A stretch of 64,000 nucleotides of DNA from Kitasatospora viridis (GCF_007829815.1 NZ_VIWT01000001.1:2503501-2567500); one strand, 5' to 3'. Positions 36,220 through 45,181 are shown, counted from the first letter of the stretch. Notes: a model not told the origin generated them from the letters alone. Translations and numbers: made by a program.

Positions 36220-38724
36220 ATGACCACCGAGTCGAACGGACGCCCCGGCCGGGCCCGGGCCCGCACCCTCGCCGACGAGCTCCGCGCCAGCGGCGACGAA
36301 CAGCTCGCCACGCTGCTGCGGCTGCGCCCCGATCTGCTCAACCCGGTGCCGACCGACCTCACCCAGCTCTCCGCCCGGCTCTCCGGCCGGGCCTCCGCGC
36401 TGCGCGCGCTGGAGCGGCTGGACGCCTTCACCCTGCAGGTGGCCGAGGCGCTGGCCGCCGCCCCCGGCGAGAGCTCGACCGGCTGCCCGGACACGGTGGT
36501 CCGCGACCTGCTGGCCGGCCCGGCCCGCGGCGCCAAGCCGCACCCGGACGCCGAACCGGTGGACCGGTCCGCCGTGCTCGCCGCCCTGCCCGGCGCGCTG
36601 GCCGCGCTGCGCGAGCGGGCCCTGCTCTGGGGCCCGGACGGCGCGCTGCACCTGGTCATCGCGGTGCGCGAGGCGCTGGCCCCGACGGCCGGCGCGCCGG
36701 GCGGCACCGGGCTCGGGCCGACCCTCTCGGAGGCCACCCTGGGCATGTCCCCGGCCCGGCTGCAGCAGCTGCTGCAGGGCGCCGGGCTGCCCGGCACGCC
36801 CGACCCGGTGACCGCCGTCGCCGCGCTGACCGACCTGCTCACCGACCGCAAGCGCTGCGCCGCGCTGCTCGCCGAGGCGCCGCCGGCCGCGCTCGGGGTG
36901 CTGGAGAAGCTGGTCTGGGGGCCGCCCACCGGCACCGTGCCGGACGCGGGCCGGCCGGTCACCGCCGAGCAGGCGCGCAGCCCGATCGAGTGGCTGCTGG
37001 CCCGCGGCCTGCTGCTGCCCTCCGGCCCCGGCAGCGTGGTGCTGCCCCGGGAGCTGGCGCTGCACCTGCGCGGCGGCCGCAGCCACCGGTCGGTGCGGCC
37101 CGGCCCGCCGCCGCTGGTGCCGACCGCCGAGCGCGATCCACAGGCTGTGGACGGCGCGGCGGCCGGGCAGGCGCACACCGCGGTGCGCACCGTGGAGGAG
37201 CTGCTGGAGCTCTGGGGCCTGCAGCCGCCGCCCGCGCTGCGGGCCGGCGGGCTCGGGGTGCGCGACCTCAAGCGCACCGCCACCGCCCTGGACTGCACCG
37301 AGCCGCAGGCCGCGTTCTGGCTCGAACTCGCTTACGGCGCCGGGCTGATGGCCCCCGACGGCGGGGACACCGGAGAGCTCTGGGCGCCCACCCCGGCCTA
37401 CGACCAGTGGCTGCAGCTGCCGGTCGCCGAGCGCTGGGCGGTGCTGGCCCGCGGCTGGCTGGCCGCCACCCGGGTGGCCGGGCTGGTCGGCACGGTGGAC
37501 GGCAAGGGCAAGCCCCGGGCGCCGCTCGGACCGGAACTGGACCGGGTGCTGGCCCCCGCCACCCGGCGGGCGGTGCTCAGCCTGCTCGCCGACCTGCCGC
37601 CGGGCGGGGTGGCCGACGCCGAGGCGCTGCTGCCGGTGCAGCGCTGGTACCGGCCGCTGCGCGGCGGGGCGCTCGGACCGGACGGGCGCGACCTGCGCAC
37701 CCAGCTCACCGGCTTCACCCTGGCCGAGGCCGAGCAGCTCGGGATCACCGGGCGCGGGGCGCTCGGCTCGGCCGCCCGCGCGCTGCTGGCCGGACGGGAC
37801 CCGGCGCCGGTGCTGGCGCCGCTGCTGCCCGAGCCGCTGGACCGGGTCATCCTGCAGCCCGACCTGACCGCGATCGCGCCCGGGCCGCTGCTCACCCCGC
37901 TCGCCCAGGTGCTGGCGCTCTGCGCGGAGATCGAGTCCAAGGGCGGGGCGACCGTCTACCGGTTCACCGCCGAGTCGGTCCGCCGCGCCCTGGACGCCGG
38001 GCGCACCGCCGCCGAACTGCACTCCTTCCTGGAGCAGCACTCGCGCACCGGGGTGCCGCAGCCGCTCGCCTACCTGATCGACGACGTGGCCCGGCGGCAC
38101 GGGGTGCTGCGGGTCGGCGCCGCCTGCGCCTACCTGCGGTGCGACGACCCGGCGCTGCTCGCCGAGGTGCAGGCCGACCGGCGGACCGCCGAGCTGCGGC
38201 TGCGGCTGCTCGCGCCGACCGTGCTGGCGGCCCAGGCCGCGCCCGACACGGTGCTCACGGTGCTGCGGTCGATGGGGTACGCGCCGGCCGCCGAGTCGGC
38301 CGAGGGAGACCTGGTGATCACCCGGCCGGACAGCCACCGCACGCCGCCGCGCACCGCGCCCGCACCGGTCGCCGACGGGCCGGCCGTGCCGGACGACGTG
38401 CTGCTGGCCGCCGCCGTGAAGGCGATCCGGGCCGGCGACCACGCGGCCACCGCGCACCGCCGGGAGACCGTCCCCGGCCCCGCCGGCGCCCAGCTCCCGC
38501 GCACCGCGGCCGCCGACACCCTGGCCGCGCTGCAGACCGCCGTGCTGCTCGGCGAGCGCATGTGGATCGGCTACATCAACGCCGAGGGCCTGGCCACCCA
38601 GCGCGTCATCGACCCGGTCAAGGTCGAGGGCGGCTACGTCACCGCCTTCGACCACCAGGCCGACAAGCTCGCCACCTTCGCCCTCCACCGCATCACCGGC
38701 GTCGCCGAACTGGCGGACGACTGA
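36220..38724 (+). CDS. Helicase-associated (Helicase_C_3/XPB-partner) protein
   Basis: 834 residues with no Walker motifs. Residues ~540-640 carry the XPB/Ssl2-associated domain: RVILQPDLTAIAPGPLLTPL, YRFTAESVRRALDAGRTAAELHSFLEQHS, GVPQPLAYLIDDVARRHGVLRVG. The C-terminus (RMWIGYINAEGLATQRVIDPVKVEGGYVTAFD) is a WYL-like fold that may bind ligand or DNA. In actinobacteria it is found close to the XPB-type helicase, here at 39593, with pgeF in between. ATG is seven bases after TACCCT, again leaderless-like. A DNA repair/transcription accessory role is inferred. Confidence 0.82.
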   Translation: MTTESNGRPGRARARTLADELRASGDEQLATLLRLRPDLLNPVPTDLTQLSARLSGRASALRALERLDAFTLQVAEALAAAPGESSTGCPDTVVRDLLAGPARGAKPHPDAEPVDRSAVLAALPGALAALRERALLWGPDGALHLVIAVREALAPTAGAPGGTGLGPTLSEATLGMSPARLQQLLQGAGLPGTPDPVTAVAALTDLLTDRKRCAALLAEAPPAALGVLEKLVWGPPTGTVPDAGRPVTAEQARSPIEWLLARGLLLPSGPGSVVLPRELALHLRGGRSHRSVRPGPPPLVPTAERDPQAVDGAAAGQAHTAVRTVEELLELWGLQPPPALRAGGLGVRDLKRTATALDCTEPQAAFWLELAYGAGLMAPDGGDTGELWAPTPAYDQWLQLPVAERWAVLARGWLAATRVAGLVGTVDGKGKPRAPLGPELDRVLAPATRRAVLSLLADLPPGGVADAEALLPVQRWYRPLRGGALGPDGRDLRTQLTGFTLAEAEQLGITGRGALGSAARALLAGRDPAPVLAPLLPEPLDRVILQPDLTAIAPGPLLTPLAQVLALCAEIESKGGATVYRFTAESVRRALDAGRTAAELHSFLEQHSRTGVPQPLAYLIDDVARRHGVLRVGAACAYLRCDDPALLAEVQADRRTAELRLRLLAPTVLAAQAAPDTVLTVLRSMGYAPAAESAEGDLVITRPDSHRTPPRTAPAPVADGPAVPDDVLLAAAVKAIRAGDHAATAHRRETVPGPAGAQLPRTAAADTLAALQTAVLLGERMWIGYINAEGLATQRVIDPVKVEGGYVTAFDHQADKLATFALHRITGVAELADD

Positions 38725-38758
38725 GGGGTGCGTCACGGCACCCCCTAAGCTCGGGCGC

Positions 38759-39487
38759 ATGGAAGCGCAGCTGCTCGTGCCCGGGGTCCGTTACGCCGTC
38801 AGCGACCGCAGCGGCGGGGTCAGTCCGGAGCCGTACGGGAGCCGGAACCTGGGCGGGGCGACCGCCGACGACTACGCGAACGTGCTGCGCAACCGCGACC
38901 TGACGGCCGGTCAGCTCGGGCTGGCCGCCGACCGGGTGGTCTGGATGCGCCAGGTGCACAGCCCCGACGTCCAGCGGGTGGACCGGCCGTGGGGCGCCGA
39001 GGCCCCGCCGCTGGACGGTGTCTGGACCACCGAGCCCGGTCTGGCCCTCGCCTCGCTGGGCGCCGACTGCGCCGCCGTGCTGCTCGCCGACCCGGTGGCC
39101 CGGGTGGTCGGCGCCGCGCACTCCGGCCGGGCCGGCACGCTGACCGGGGTCGCCGTCAACCTGCTGGCCGCGATGGCCGGGGCCGGCGCCGACCCCGCCC
39201 GCACCACCGCGCTGATCGGCCCGGCCGCCTGCGGCCGCTGCTACGAGGTGCCGGCCGCGATGCGCGAGGAGGCGGCCGCGACCGTCCCCGAGACCTGGTC
39301 CACCACCAGCTGGGGCACCCCGGCCCTGGACCTGCCCGCGGGCATCGCCGCCGAGCTCGGCCGGGCCGGCGTGACCGACGTGCGCCGCGATCCGCGCTGC
39401 ACCATCGAGGACCACGGCCTGTTCTCGCACCGCCGCGACGACCCCACGGGCCGGTTCGCCGCCTACGTCTGGCTGGCCGGGGACTGA
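38759..39487 (+). CDS. pgeF: PgeF/YfiH-family multicopper-like (laccase-domain) protein
   Basis: 242 residues. YfiH-family motifs: MRQVHSPDVQ with the first His ligand, LGADCAAVLLAD with the Cys ligand, VVGAAHSGRAGTLTG with the second His, and IGPAACGRCYEV. Family members act on purine nucleosides or edit peptidoglycan precursors. The usual HAGWRGT is here HSGRAGT, so the Trp-Arg pair is lost. Streptomyces has another YfiH in its division cluster, so this is probably a divergent paralogue. TAAGCT seven bases before the ATG gives a leaderless-type start. Confidence 0.85.
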   Translation: MEAQLLVPGVRYAVSDRSGGVSPEPYGSRNLGGATADDYANVLRNRDLTAGQLGLAADRVVWMRQVHSPDVQRVDRPWGAEAPPLDGVWTTEPGLALASLGADCAAVLLADPVARVVGAAHSGRAGTLTGVAVNLLAAMAGAGADPARTTALIGPAACGRCYEVPAAMREEAAATVPETWSTTSWGTPALDLPAGIAAELGRAGVTDVRRDPRCTIEDHGLFSHRRDDPTGRFAAYVWLAGD

Positions 39488-39592
39488 CCCCGCCGGCCCC
39501 GGGGCGCCGAAGGGCCCGCGGCCGGTCCCGCCGATGAGGGAGACTGGACGGATGTCCGCCGCCCAGTCGTCGGCCCGCGCCCGGAGGTTTGC

Positions 39593-41248
39593 GTGTCCTG
39601 CCTGATCGTCCAAAGCGACAAGACCCTGCTGCTCGAAATCGACCACCCCCAGGCCGCCGAGGCCCGCCGGGCGATCGCGCCGTTCGCCGAGCTGGAGCGG
39701 GCGCCCGAGCACGTGCACACCTACCGGATCACGCCGCTGGGGCTGTGGAACGCGCGGGCGGCCGGGCACGACGCGGAGCAGGTGGTGGACGCGCTGGTGA
39801 AGTACTCGCGCTACCCGGTGCCGCACGCCCTGCTGGTGGACGTCGCCGACACGATGGCCCGGTACGGTCGGCTCCAGCTGCTCAAGCACCCGGTGCACGG
39901 ACTGGTGCTGACCACCACCGACCGCCCGGTGCTGGAGGAGGTGCTGAAGTCCAAGAAGGTCGTCCCGCTGGTGGGCGCCCGGATCGAGCCGGACACGGTG
40001 ATCGTGCACCCCTCGGAGCGCGGGCAGATCAAGCAGGTGCTGCTGAAGCTGGGCTGGCCGGCCGAGGACCACGCCGGCTACGTGGACGGCGAGGCGCACC
40101 CGATCGAGCTGCGCGAGGACGGCTGGCAGCTGCGCCCCTACCAGCGGCAGGCGGTGGAGGGCTTCTGGCACGGCGGCAGCGGCGTGGTGGTGCTGCCCTG
40201 CGGCGCCGGCAAGACGCTGGTCGGCGCGGCCGCGATGGCGGAGGCCAAGTCGACCACGCTGATCCTGGTGACGAACACCGTCTCGGCCCGGCAGTGGAAG
40301 CACGAGCTGGTCAAGCGCACCTCGCTGACCGAGGACGAGATCGGCGAGTACAGCGGCACCCGCAAGGAGATCCGCCCGGTCACCATCGCCACCTACCAGG
40401 TGATGACCACCAAGCGGAAGGGCAGCTACGCCCACCTGGAGCTCTTCGACGCCCGCAACTGGGGCCTGGTGGTCTACGACGAGGTGCACCTGCTGCCCGC
40501 GCCGGTCTTCAAGTTCACCGCCGACCTGCAGGCCCGGCGCCGGCTCGGCCTGACCGCCACCCTGGTCCGCGAGGACGGCCGGGAGGGCGACGTGTTCAGC
40601 CTGATCGGCCCCAAGCGGTTCGACGCGCCGTGGAAGGAGATCGAGGCGCAGGGCTACATCGCGCCGGCCGACTGCTGCGAGGTGCGGGTCACCCTGACCG
40701 ACTCGGAGCGGCTGGCCTACGCCACCGCCGAGCCGGAGGAGCGCTACCGCTACTGCTCGACCACCGCGACCAAGCAGCGGGTGGTGGAGTCGCTGGTGAA
40801 GAAGCACCGGGGCGACCAGACCCTGATCATCGGGCAGTACATCGACCAGCTGGACGAGCTGGGCGTGGCGCTGGACGCCCCGGTGATCAAGGGCGAGACC
40901 AGCAACGCCCAGCGGGAGAAGCTGTTCGACGCCTTCCGCACCAAGGAGATCAGCGTGCTGGTGGTCTCCAAGGTGGCGAACTTCTCGATCGACCTGCCGG
41001 AGGCGACGGTGGCGATCCAGGTCTCCGGGACCTTCGGCTCGCGCCAGGAGGAGGCCCAGCGGCTCGGCCGGGTGCTGCGTCCGAAGGCGGACGGCCACGC
41101 GGCGCACTTCTACTCGGTGGTGGCCCGCGACACCGTGGACCAGGACTTCGCGGCCCACCGCCAGCGCTTCCTGGCCGAGCAGGGGTACGCGTACCGCATC
41201 ATCGACGCCGATGACATCAGGCAGGGCGTCGACGCCGACGACGCGTAG
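39593..41248 (+). CDS. XPB-type DEAD/DEAH-box DNA helicase
   Basis: 551 residues. An SF2 helicase: an N-terminal damage-recognition-like domain (IVQSDKTLLLEIDHP to ~160), LRPYQRQAVEGFW (Q-like motif), LPCGAGKT at about 203 (Walker A), YDEVHLLPAP with DEVH near 296, LGLTATLVREDGREGD (motif III and RED motif), and SGTFGSRQEEAQRLGRVLRPK (motif VI). It unwinds DNA 3'-5' in repair or transcription-coupled processes. GTG at 39593 follows CCGGAGG. Near-identical blocks occur in Streptomyces XPB proteins as I remember them. Confidence 0.93.
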   Translation: MSCLIVQSDKTLLLEIDHPQAAEARRAIAPFAELERAPEHVHTYRITPLGLWNARAAGHDAEQVVDALVKYSRYPVPHALLVDVADTMARYGRLQLLKHPVHGLVLTTTDRPVLEEVLKSKKVVPLVGARIEPDTVIVHPSERGQIKQVLLKLGWPAEDHAGYVDGEAHPIELREDGWQLRPYQRQAVEGFWHGGSGVVVLPCGAGKTLVGAAAMAEAKSTTLILVTNTVSARQWKHELVKRTSLTEDEIGEYSGTRKEIRPVTIATYQVMTTKRKGSYAHLELFDARNWGLVVYDEVHLLPAPVFKFTADLQARRRLGLTATLVREDGREGDVFSLIGPKRFDAPWKEIEAQGYIAPADCCEVRVTLTDSERLAYATAEPEERYRYCSTTATKQRVVESLVKKHRGDQTLIIGQYIDQLDELGVALDAPVIKGETSNAQREKLFDAFRTKEISVLVVSKVANFSIDLPEATVAIQVSGTFGSRQEEAQRLGRVLRPKADGHAAHFYSVVARDTVDQDFAAHRQRFLAEQGYAYRIIDADDIRQGVDADDA

Positions 41249-41275
41249 CCGGAAGGGCTGCAGTAGCAGCGAGGC

Positions 41276-41488
41276 CTACAGCTTGACGCCGTCGCGCCCG
41301 AGGAAGGCCACGCGCGCGGCGGTGTCGAGCAGGATCCCGGCGTTGCGCACGACCGTGCCCAACGGCCTTCGCCGGCGCTGACGGTCCGCCGCGGTGGCGC
41401 CGGAGGGGGTGGACGGGGACTCGGTGGTGGTGCGCGCCCGGGGGGTCTTGGCCGCTGCCGGGGGCGCCGTCAGACGAACGGTGCTCAT
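41276..41488 (-). CDS. 70-residue basic protein with conserved C-terminus
   Basis: Starts at ATG 41488 (MSTVRLTAPP), has a Thr/Pro/Arg-rich disordered middle and ends RNAGILLDTAARVAFLGRDGVKL. From memory, a similar ending recurs in small Streptomyces proteins, which suggests a functional C-terminal helix. It is convergent with the helicase gene (27-bp gap). Function unknown. Confidence 0.6.
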   Translation of the reverse strand: MSTVRLTAPPAAAKTPRARTTTESPSTPSGATAADRQRRRRPLGTVVRNAGILLDTAARVAFLGRDGVKL

Positions 41489-41795
41489 GTGTTCCACGGT
41501 AGGTTTCCGACAGCCCGGGCACATCACCCCAAAGGCCGCAACCGTCGGGACCGAAGTCGTCCTCGGGACGTACCCGTCCCCTACCCGGGACGGAGGGGCG
41601 ACCCCGAGCGGCGCCCCGGGGCGGGGGAAAACAGGTTGGCCCGCGAAGCGCGGCAGGGTCTAAGCTGACCGGTCTTGCCCCTCCCGGCCCGTGTTGTCGC
41701 GAGGCCCTGGCCGTTCGGCAACCGGCCAGGCAGTCCACCACCGTGAGCTACGACGAGACCGCCGCGCCCGGACGGCGCGGCCGGGAAGGTTCGCT
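41489..41795. other. Divergent leader region upstream of helD
   Basis: 307 bp. On the plus strand, TAAGCT at 41660-41665 could be a -10 box for helD. Between it and the GTG start lies a stem, CCTGGCCG/CGGCCAGG, at about 41705-41730. I looked for the rifamycin-associated inverted repeat (GGGGCTTGC half-sites) that marks inducible helR genes and did not find it. Confidence 0.4.
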
Positions 41796-43862
41796 GTGCA
41801 ATCCGCCGCCCCCACCACCGTTCCCGCCGACGACCCGCTGCAGCGCGAACGGGACCACCTCGCCTCCTCGCGCGCCGCCCTGCGCGCCATGCGCGAGGAC
41901 GCCGAGCAGTTGGACATCTCCGACGTCGCCGGCACCTGGGTCACCCAGCAGGTGCTGCACGAGCAGATCCAGCGCCGGATCGCCGCGCTGGCAGACCTGG
42001 TGCACACCCCGCTGTTCTTCGGCCGGCTGGACTTCCTGCACTCGATCTCCGAGGACGTCTCGGAGGGCGCGGGCGGGGCCCGGTTCTACATCGGCCGGCG
42101 GCACGTGCACGACGCCGGCGGCGATCCGATGGTGATCGACTGGCGCGCCCCGGTCTCCCAGACCTTCTACCAGGCCAGCCGCACCGAGCCGATGGACATC
42201 GCCAAGCGCCGCCGGTTCGGCTACACCGGCGGCGAGTTGACGGCCTACGAGGACGAGAACCTGAGCGACCCGGCGGAGCAGGCCAAGGCCTCCGCGCTGC
42301 TCGCGGCCGAGATCGAGAAGCCCCGCGTCGGCCCGATGCGCGACATCGTCGCCACCATCCAGCCCGAGCAGGACGAGATCGTCCGCGCCGAGCTGGGCGG
42401 CACGGTCTGCGTGCAGGGTGCCCCGGGCACCGGGAAGACCGCGGTCGGCCTGCACCGGGTGGCGTACCTGCTGTACGCGCACCGGGAGCGGCTGGCCAAG
42501 GCCGGCACCCTGGTGATCGGGCCGAACAGCTCCTTCCTCTCCTACATCGAGCAGGTGCTGCCCGCGCTCGGCGAGCTGGAGGTCGCCCAGGCGACCGTGC
42601 AGGAGCTGGTGTCGCACGTCGAGGTGCGCGCGCAGGACGGCGCCGAGGCGGCCCGGATCAAGGGCGACGCGCGGATGGCCGAGGTGCTGCGCCGCGCGGT
42701 GCGCGACGGCATCACCCTGCCGACCGAGCCCTGCGTGGTGGTCCGCGGCTCCCGGCGCTGGCGCGTGCCCGCCTACGAACTGGTCGAGATCATCGAGGAG
42801 TTGACCGGCCGGGAGATCCGCTACGGGGCGGCCATGGCGGCCCTGCCGCAGCGCATCGCGCACACCGTGCTGCTGAAGATGGAGCAGGGCGGCGAGGCCC
42901 CGGACGACCGGGTGCAGGACGCGGTGGCCCGCTCCCGCGAGGTGAAGGCCGTGGTGAAGGCCTGCTGGCCGCCGGTGGACCCGGCCAAGCTGGTGCTCCG
43001 GCTGCTCGGCGACGCCGAGTTCCTGGCCCGCTGCGCGGACGGCCTGCTCACCCCCGAGGAGCAGGCCGCGGTCCTGTGGCCCAAGCCCGGACGGTCCGTC
43101 AAGACGGCGCCCTGGACGCCCGCCGACGCGGTGCTGGTGGACGAGGCCACCGACCTGGTGGAGCGCACCCCCTCGCTCGGCCACGTGGTGCTGGACGAGG
43201 CCCAGGACCTCTCCCCGATGCAGTACCGCGCGGTCGGCCGGCGCTGCACCACCGGTTCGGCCACGGTGCTCGGCGACCTGGCCCAGGGCACCACCCCGTG
43301 GGCCACCGCGAGCTGGCCGGAGGCGCTGCACCACCTGGGCAAGGCGGGCGCCCACGTGGAGGAGCTGACCACCGGCTTCCGGGTGCCCGAGCAGGTGATC
43401 TCCTACGCCTCCCGGCTGCTCCCGGCGATCGCCCCGGGGCTGGCCCCGGCCACCTCGATCCGCACCGGCCAGGACTCCCTGACGATCCGTGCGACCACCG
43501 CCGACGGGCGCACCGACGCGGTGCTGCTGGCCTGCCTGGAGGCGCTGGACCGGGAGGGCTCGACCGGTCTGATCGCGGCCGACGCCCGGATCCCGGCGCT
43601 GGCCGAGGCGCTGGCGGAGGCCGGCCTGCCGTTCCTCACCCCGGGCACCGAGACCACCGCCGAGGCCCGGCTGACCCTGGTGCCGGCCTCGCTGGCCAAG
43701 GGTCTGGAGTACGACTACGTGGTGCTGGACGAGCCGGCCGAGGTGGTGGCCGGCGAGCCGGACCGGCGCACCGGGCTGCGCCGGCTGTACGTGTCGCTGA
43801 CCCGTGCGGTCTCCGGGCTGACGGTGCTGCACGCCGAGCCGCTGCCGGCCGAGCTCGGCTGA
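41796..43862 (+). CDS. helD: HelD-type RNA polymerase-recycling ATPase
   Basis: 688 residues. A UvrD-like SF1 ATPase of the HelD group: an N-terminal coiled-coil arm (QRERDHLASSRAALRAMREDAEQL), GRRHVHDAGGDPMVIDWRAPVS, Walker A QGAPGTGKTAVGLHRVAYLL at about 206-225, HVVLDEAQDLSPMQ (Walker B) and the C-terminal ASLAKGLEYDYVVLDEPAEV with LYVSLTRAVSGL. HelD binds RNA polymerase and releases stalled enzyme from DNA; some actinobacterial forms protect against rifampicin. GTG 41796 follows GGGAAGG six bases upstream. No rifamycin-response element is seen, so a housekeeping form is favoured. Confidence 0.88.
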   Translation: MQSAAPTTVPADDPLQRERDHLASSRAALRAMREDAEQLDISDVAGTWVTQQVLHEQIQRRIAALADLVHTPLFFGRLDFLHSISEDVSEGAGGARFYIGRRHVHDAGGDPMVIDWRAPVSQTFYQASRTEPMDIAKRRRFGYTGGELTAYEDENLSDPAEQAKASALLAAEIEKPRVGPMRDIVATIQPEQDEIVRAELGGTVCVQGAPGTGKTAVGLHRVAYLLYAHRERLAKAGTLVIGPNSSFLSYIEQVLPALGELEVAQATVQELVSHVEVRAQDGAEAARIKGDARMAEVLRRAVRDGITLPTEPCVVVRGSRRWRVPAYELVEIIEELTGREIRYGAAMAALPQRIAHTVLLKMEQGGEAPDDRVQDAVARSREVKAVVKACWPPVDPAKLVLRLLGDAEFLARCADGLLTPEEQAAVLWPKPGRSVKTAPWTPADAVLVDEATDLVERTPSLGHVVLDEAQDLSPMQYRAVGRRCTTGSATVLGDLAQGTTPWATASWPEALHHLGKAGAHVEELTTGFRVPEQVISYASRLLPAIAPGLAPATSIRTGQDSLTIRATTADGRTDAVLLACLEALDREGSTGLIAADARIPALAEALAEAGLPFLTPGTETTAEARLTLVPASLAKGLEYDYVVLDEPAEVVAGEPDRRTGLRRLYVSLTRAVSGLTVLHAEPLPAELG

Positions 43863-43874
43863 GCCCGGCCGGAC

Positions 43875-43921
43875 CTGACGGGGCGTCCGACCGCCCGGCG
43901 GCGGATCGGACGCCCCGTCAG
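43875..43921. terminator. Strong bidirectional terminator between helD and cutC
   Basis: A perfect 16-bp stem (CTGACGGGGCGTCCGA/TCGGACGCCCCGTCAG) with a 15-nt loop. The right arm includes the cutC stop codon. Confidence 0.85.
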
Positions 43922-44604
43922 CCGTCGATCAGGGCCCGCCAGCGGGCCACCTTGGCCGGGTCCACCGGGGTGGTCCAGCCGTCCCGGCGGACCGCCCCGC
44001 CGACGTGGAAGGCGTCGAAGCCCTCGGCCCGCAGCCCGGGCAGGTGCTCCTCGCGCAGCCCGCCGCCGATCAGGATCCGCTGCCGGTAGCCGGGTTCCCC
44101 GGCCTTGGCCAGTTCGCCGGCCAGCACCTCGCGCCCGGCGTCCACCCCGGCGGCGGCGCCGGAGGTGAGGAAGGTGTCCAGGCCGGCCAGTTCGCCCACC
44201 GCGGCGCGCACCGCGGACCGGTCGGCGCTGTGGTCGATCGCCCGGTGGAAGGTCCAGCGGCAGCCGGCCACGGCCTCGGCGACGGCCCGCACGGCGGGCA
44301 GGTCGGGCCGGCCGTCGGGGGTCAGGAAGCCGAACACGAACTCGTCGGCGCCCTCGGCCCGCAGGGCCGCCGTCCGGGCCAGCAGCTCGTCCAGGTCGCC
44401 CGGGGCGAAGCCGTCGCGGATCCGCAGCATCACCCGCAGCGGCAGGGTGACGGCGGCCCGGATCGCGGCGAAGTCGGCGACCGTGGGGGTCAGTCCGTCG
44501 GCGGCCATGTCGGTGACCAGTTCGAGCCGGTCGGCGCCGCCGGACTGCGCGGCCTGGGCATCCTGCGCCGTCAGCGCGATGACTTCGAGAATTGGTCTAG
44601 ACAT
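43918..44604 (-). CDS. cutC: CutC-family protein
   Basis: 228 residues, TIM barrel. Matches CutC: LEVIALTAQDAQAAQSGGADRLELVTDMAADGLTP, RVMLRIRDGFAP, ADEFVFGFLTPDGRPD, WTFHRAIDHSAD, DTFLTSGAAAGVDAG and ILIGGGLREEHLPGL. It is named for copper homeostasis, but the evidence for copper handling in the family is weak and its true reaction is open. The start ATG is embedded in a dre-like sequence (44591-44606), which hints at control by the amino-sugar regulator DasR. Confidence 0.88.
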   Translation of the reverse strand: MSRPILEVIALTAQDAQAAQSGGADRLELVTDMAADGLTPTVADFAAIRAAVTLPLRVMLRIRDGFAPGDLDELLARTAALRAEGADEFVFGFLTPDGRPDLPAVRAVAEAVAGCRWTFHRAIDHSADRSAVRAAVGELAGLDTFLTSGAAAGVDAGREVLAGELAKAGEPGYRQRILIGGGLREEHLPGLRAEGFDAFHVGGAVRRDGWTTPVDPAKVARWRALIDG

Positions 44605-44606
44605 AT
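44591..44606 (-). promoter_or_regulatory. dre-like (DasR) sequence over the cutC start codon
   Basis: On the minus strand ATATGTCTAGACCAAT matches 12 of 16 positions of the dre consensus ACTGGTCTAGACCACT, including the full core GTCTAGACCA. It overlaps the ATG, where binding would block transcription or initiation. Part of the match is coding, so it could be chance. Confidence 0.4.
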
Positions 44607-44707
44607 CAGCTACCCTGCCACATCACCGGTCCCCCTCGCGAGCCCCTGGCACGCCGGAGAACGGCCCGGCACACCCGAACGGCCGCCGGGCCCGGGCCGG
44701 CCCGCCG

Positions 44708-45067
44708 TCAGGCCGGACCGAGCGACCCCACCGGCGCCACCACGACCCCGCGGCGCCCGCAGACCCAGTGCGGGTCCGGGCCCAACTCCGGCTCCACGCC
44801 GAGCGCGTGCAGCTCGCCCTCGGCCGCCTGGCAGTCCGCGCAGATCGGCCAGCGGCCGTGGCTCTCCAGCAGCGCGTCCTGCACGTCCTGGGCGACCAGC
44901 CCGAGCACGTACTCGGTGCCCTGCGGCCACTGCTCCAGCCACCAGCGGCGGTGCACCACCGCCGCCTCGACCAGCGAGACCACGGCCGCGTCGGCCGCCT
45001 CGCGGGCCTGCAGGTCGGCCAGGATCGAGGCCCGGGCCGCGTGCAGCGCGGCTTCCAGGTCCGGCAT
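44708..45067 (-). CDS. Small cysteine-containing conserved protein
   Basis: 119 residues: an N-terminal helical region (LEAALHAARASILADLQAREAADAAVVSLVEAAVVHRRWWLEQW) and a C-terminal part with CADCQA and WVCGRRGVV, three cysteines that could bind a metal. AAAGGACTT precedes the ATG as the ribosome site. It lies downstream of groEL on the same strand but behind two hairpins. Two tandem 12-bp repeats sit just upstream of its ribosome site. The family is not recognised. Confidence 0.65.
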   Translation of the reverse strand: MPDLEAALHAARASILADLQAREAADAAVVSLVEAAVVHRRWWLEQWPQGTEYVLGLVAQDVQDALLESHGRWPICADCQAAEGELHALGVEPELGPDPHWVCGRRGVVVAPVGSLGPA

Positions 45068-45113
45068 GCCAAGTCCTTTCGAGAGACGTTTCGAGAGACG
45101 TTCGGGAAATGCC

Positions 45114-45181
45114 GCGAGGGCGGCCTCCCCTCGGGGAGACCGCCCTCGCGAAGCGGAACGGCCGATCCTTCGAACGAAGGA

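Noticed and set aside
41500..41795. Rifamycin-associated element upstream of helD
   Set aside because: Searched for a GGGGCTTGC-type inverted repeat and found none.
41743..42135. Plus-strand frame starting GTG just upstream of helD in another phase
   Set aside because: Runs into the helD coding region, is Pro/Arg-rich and lacks a ribosome site.
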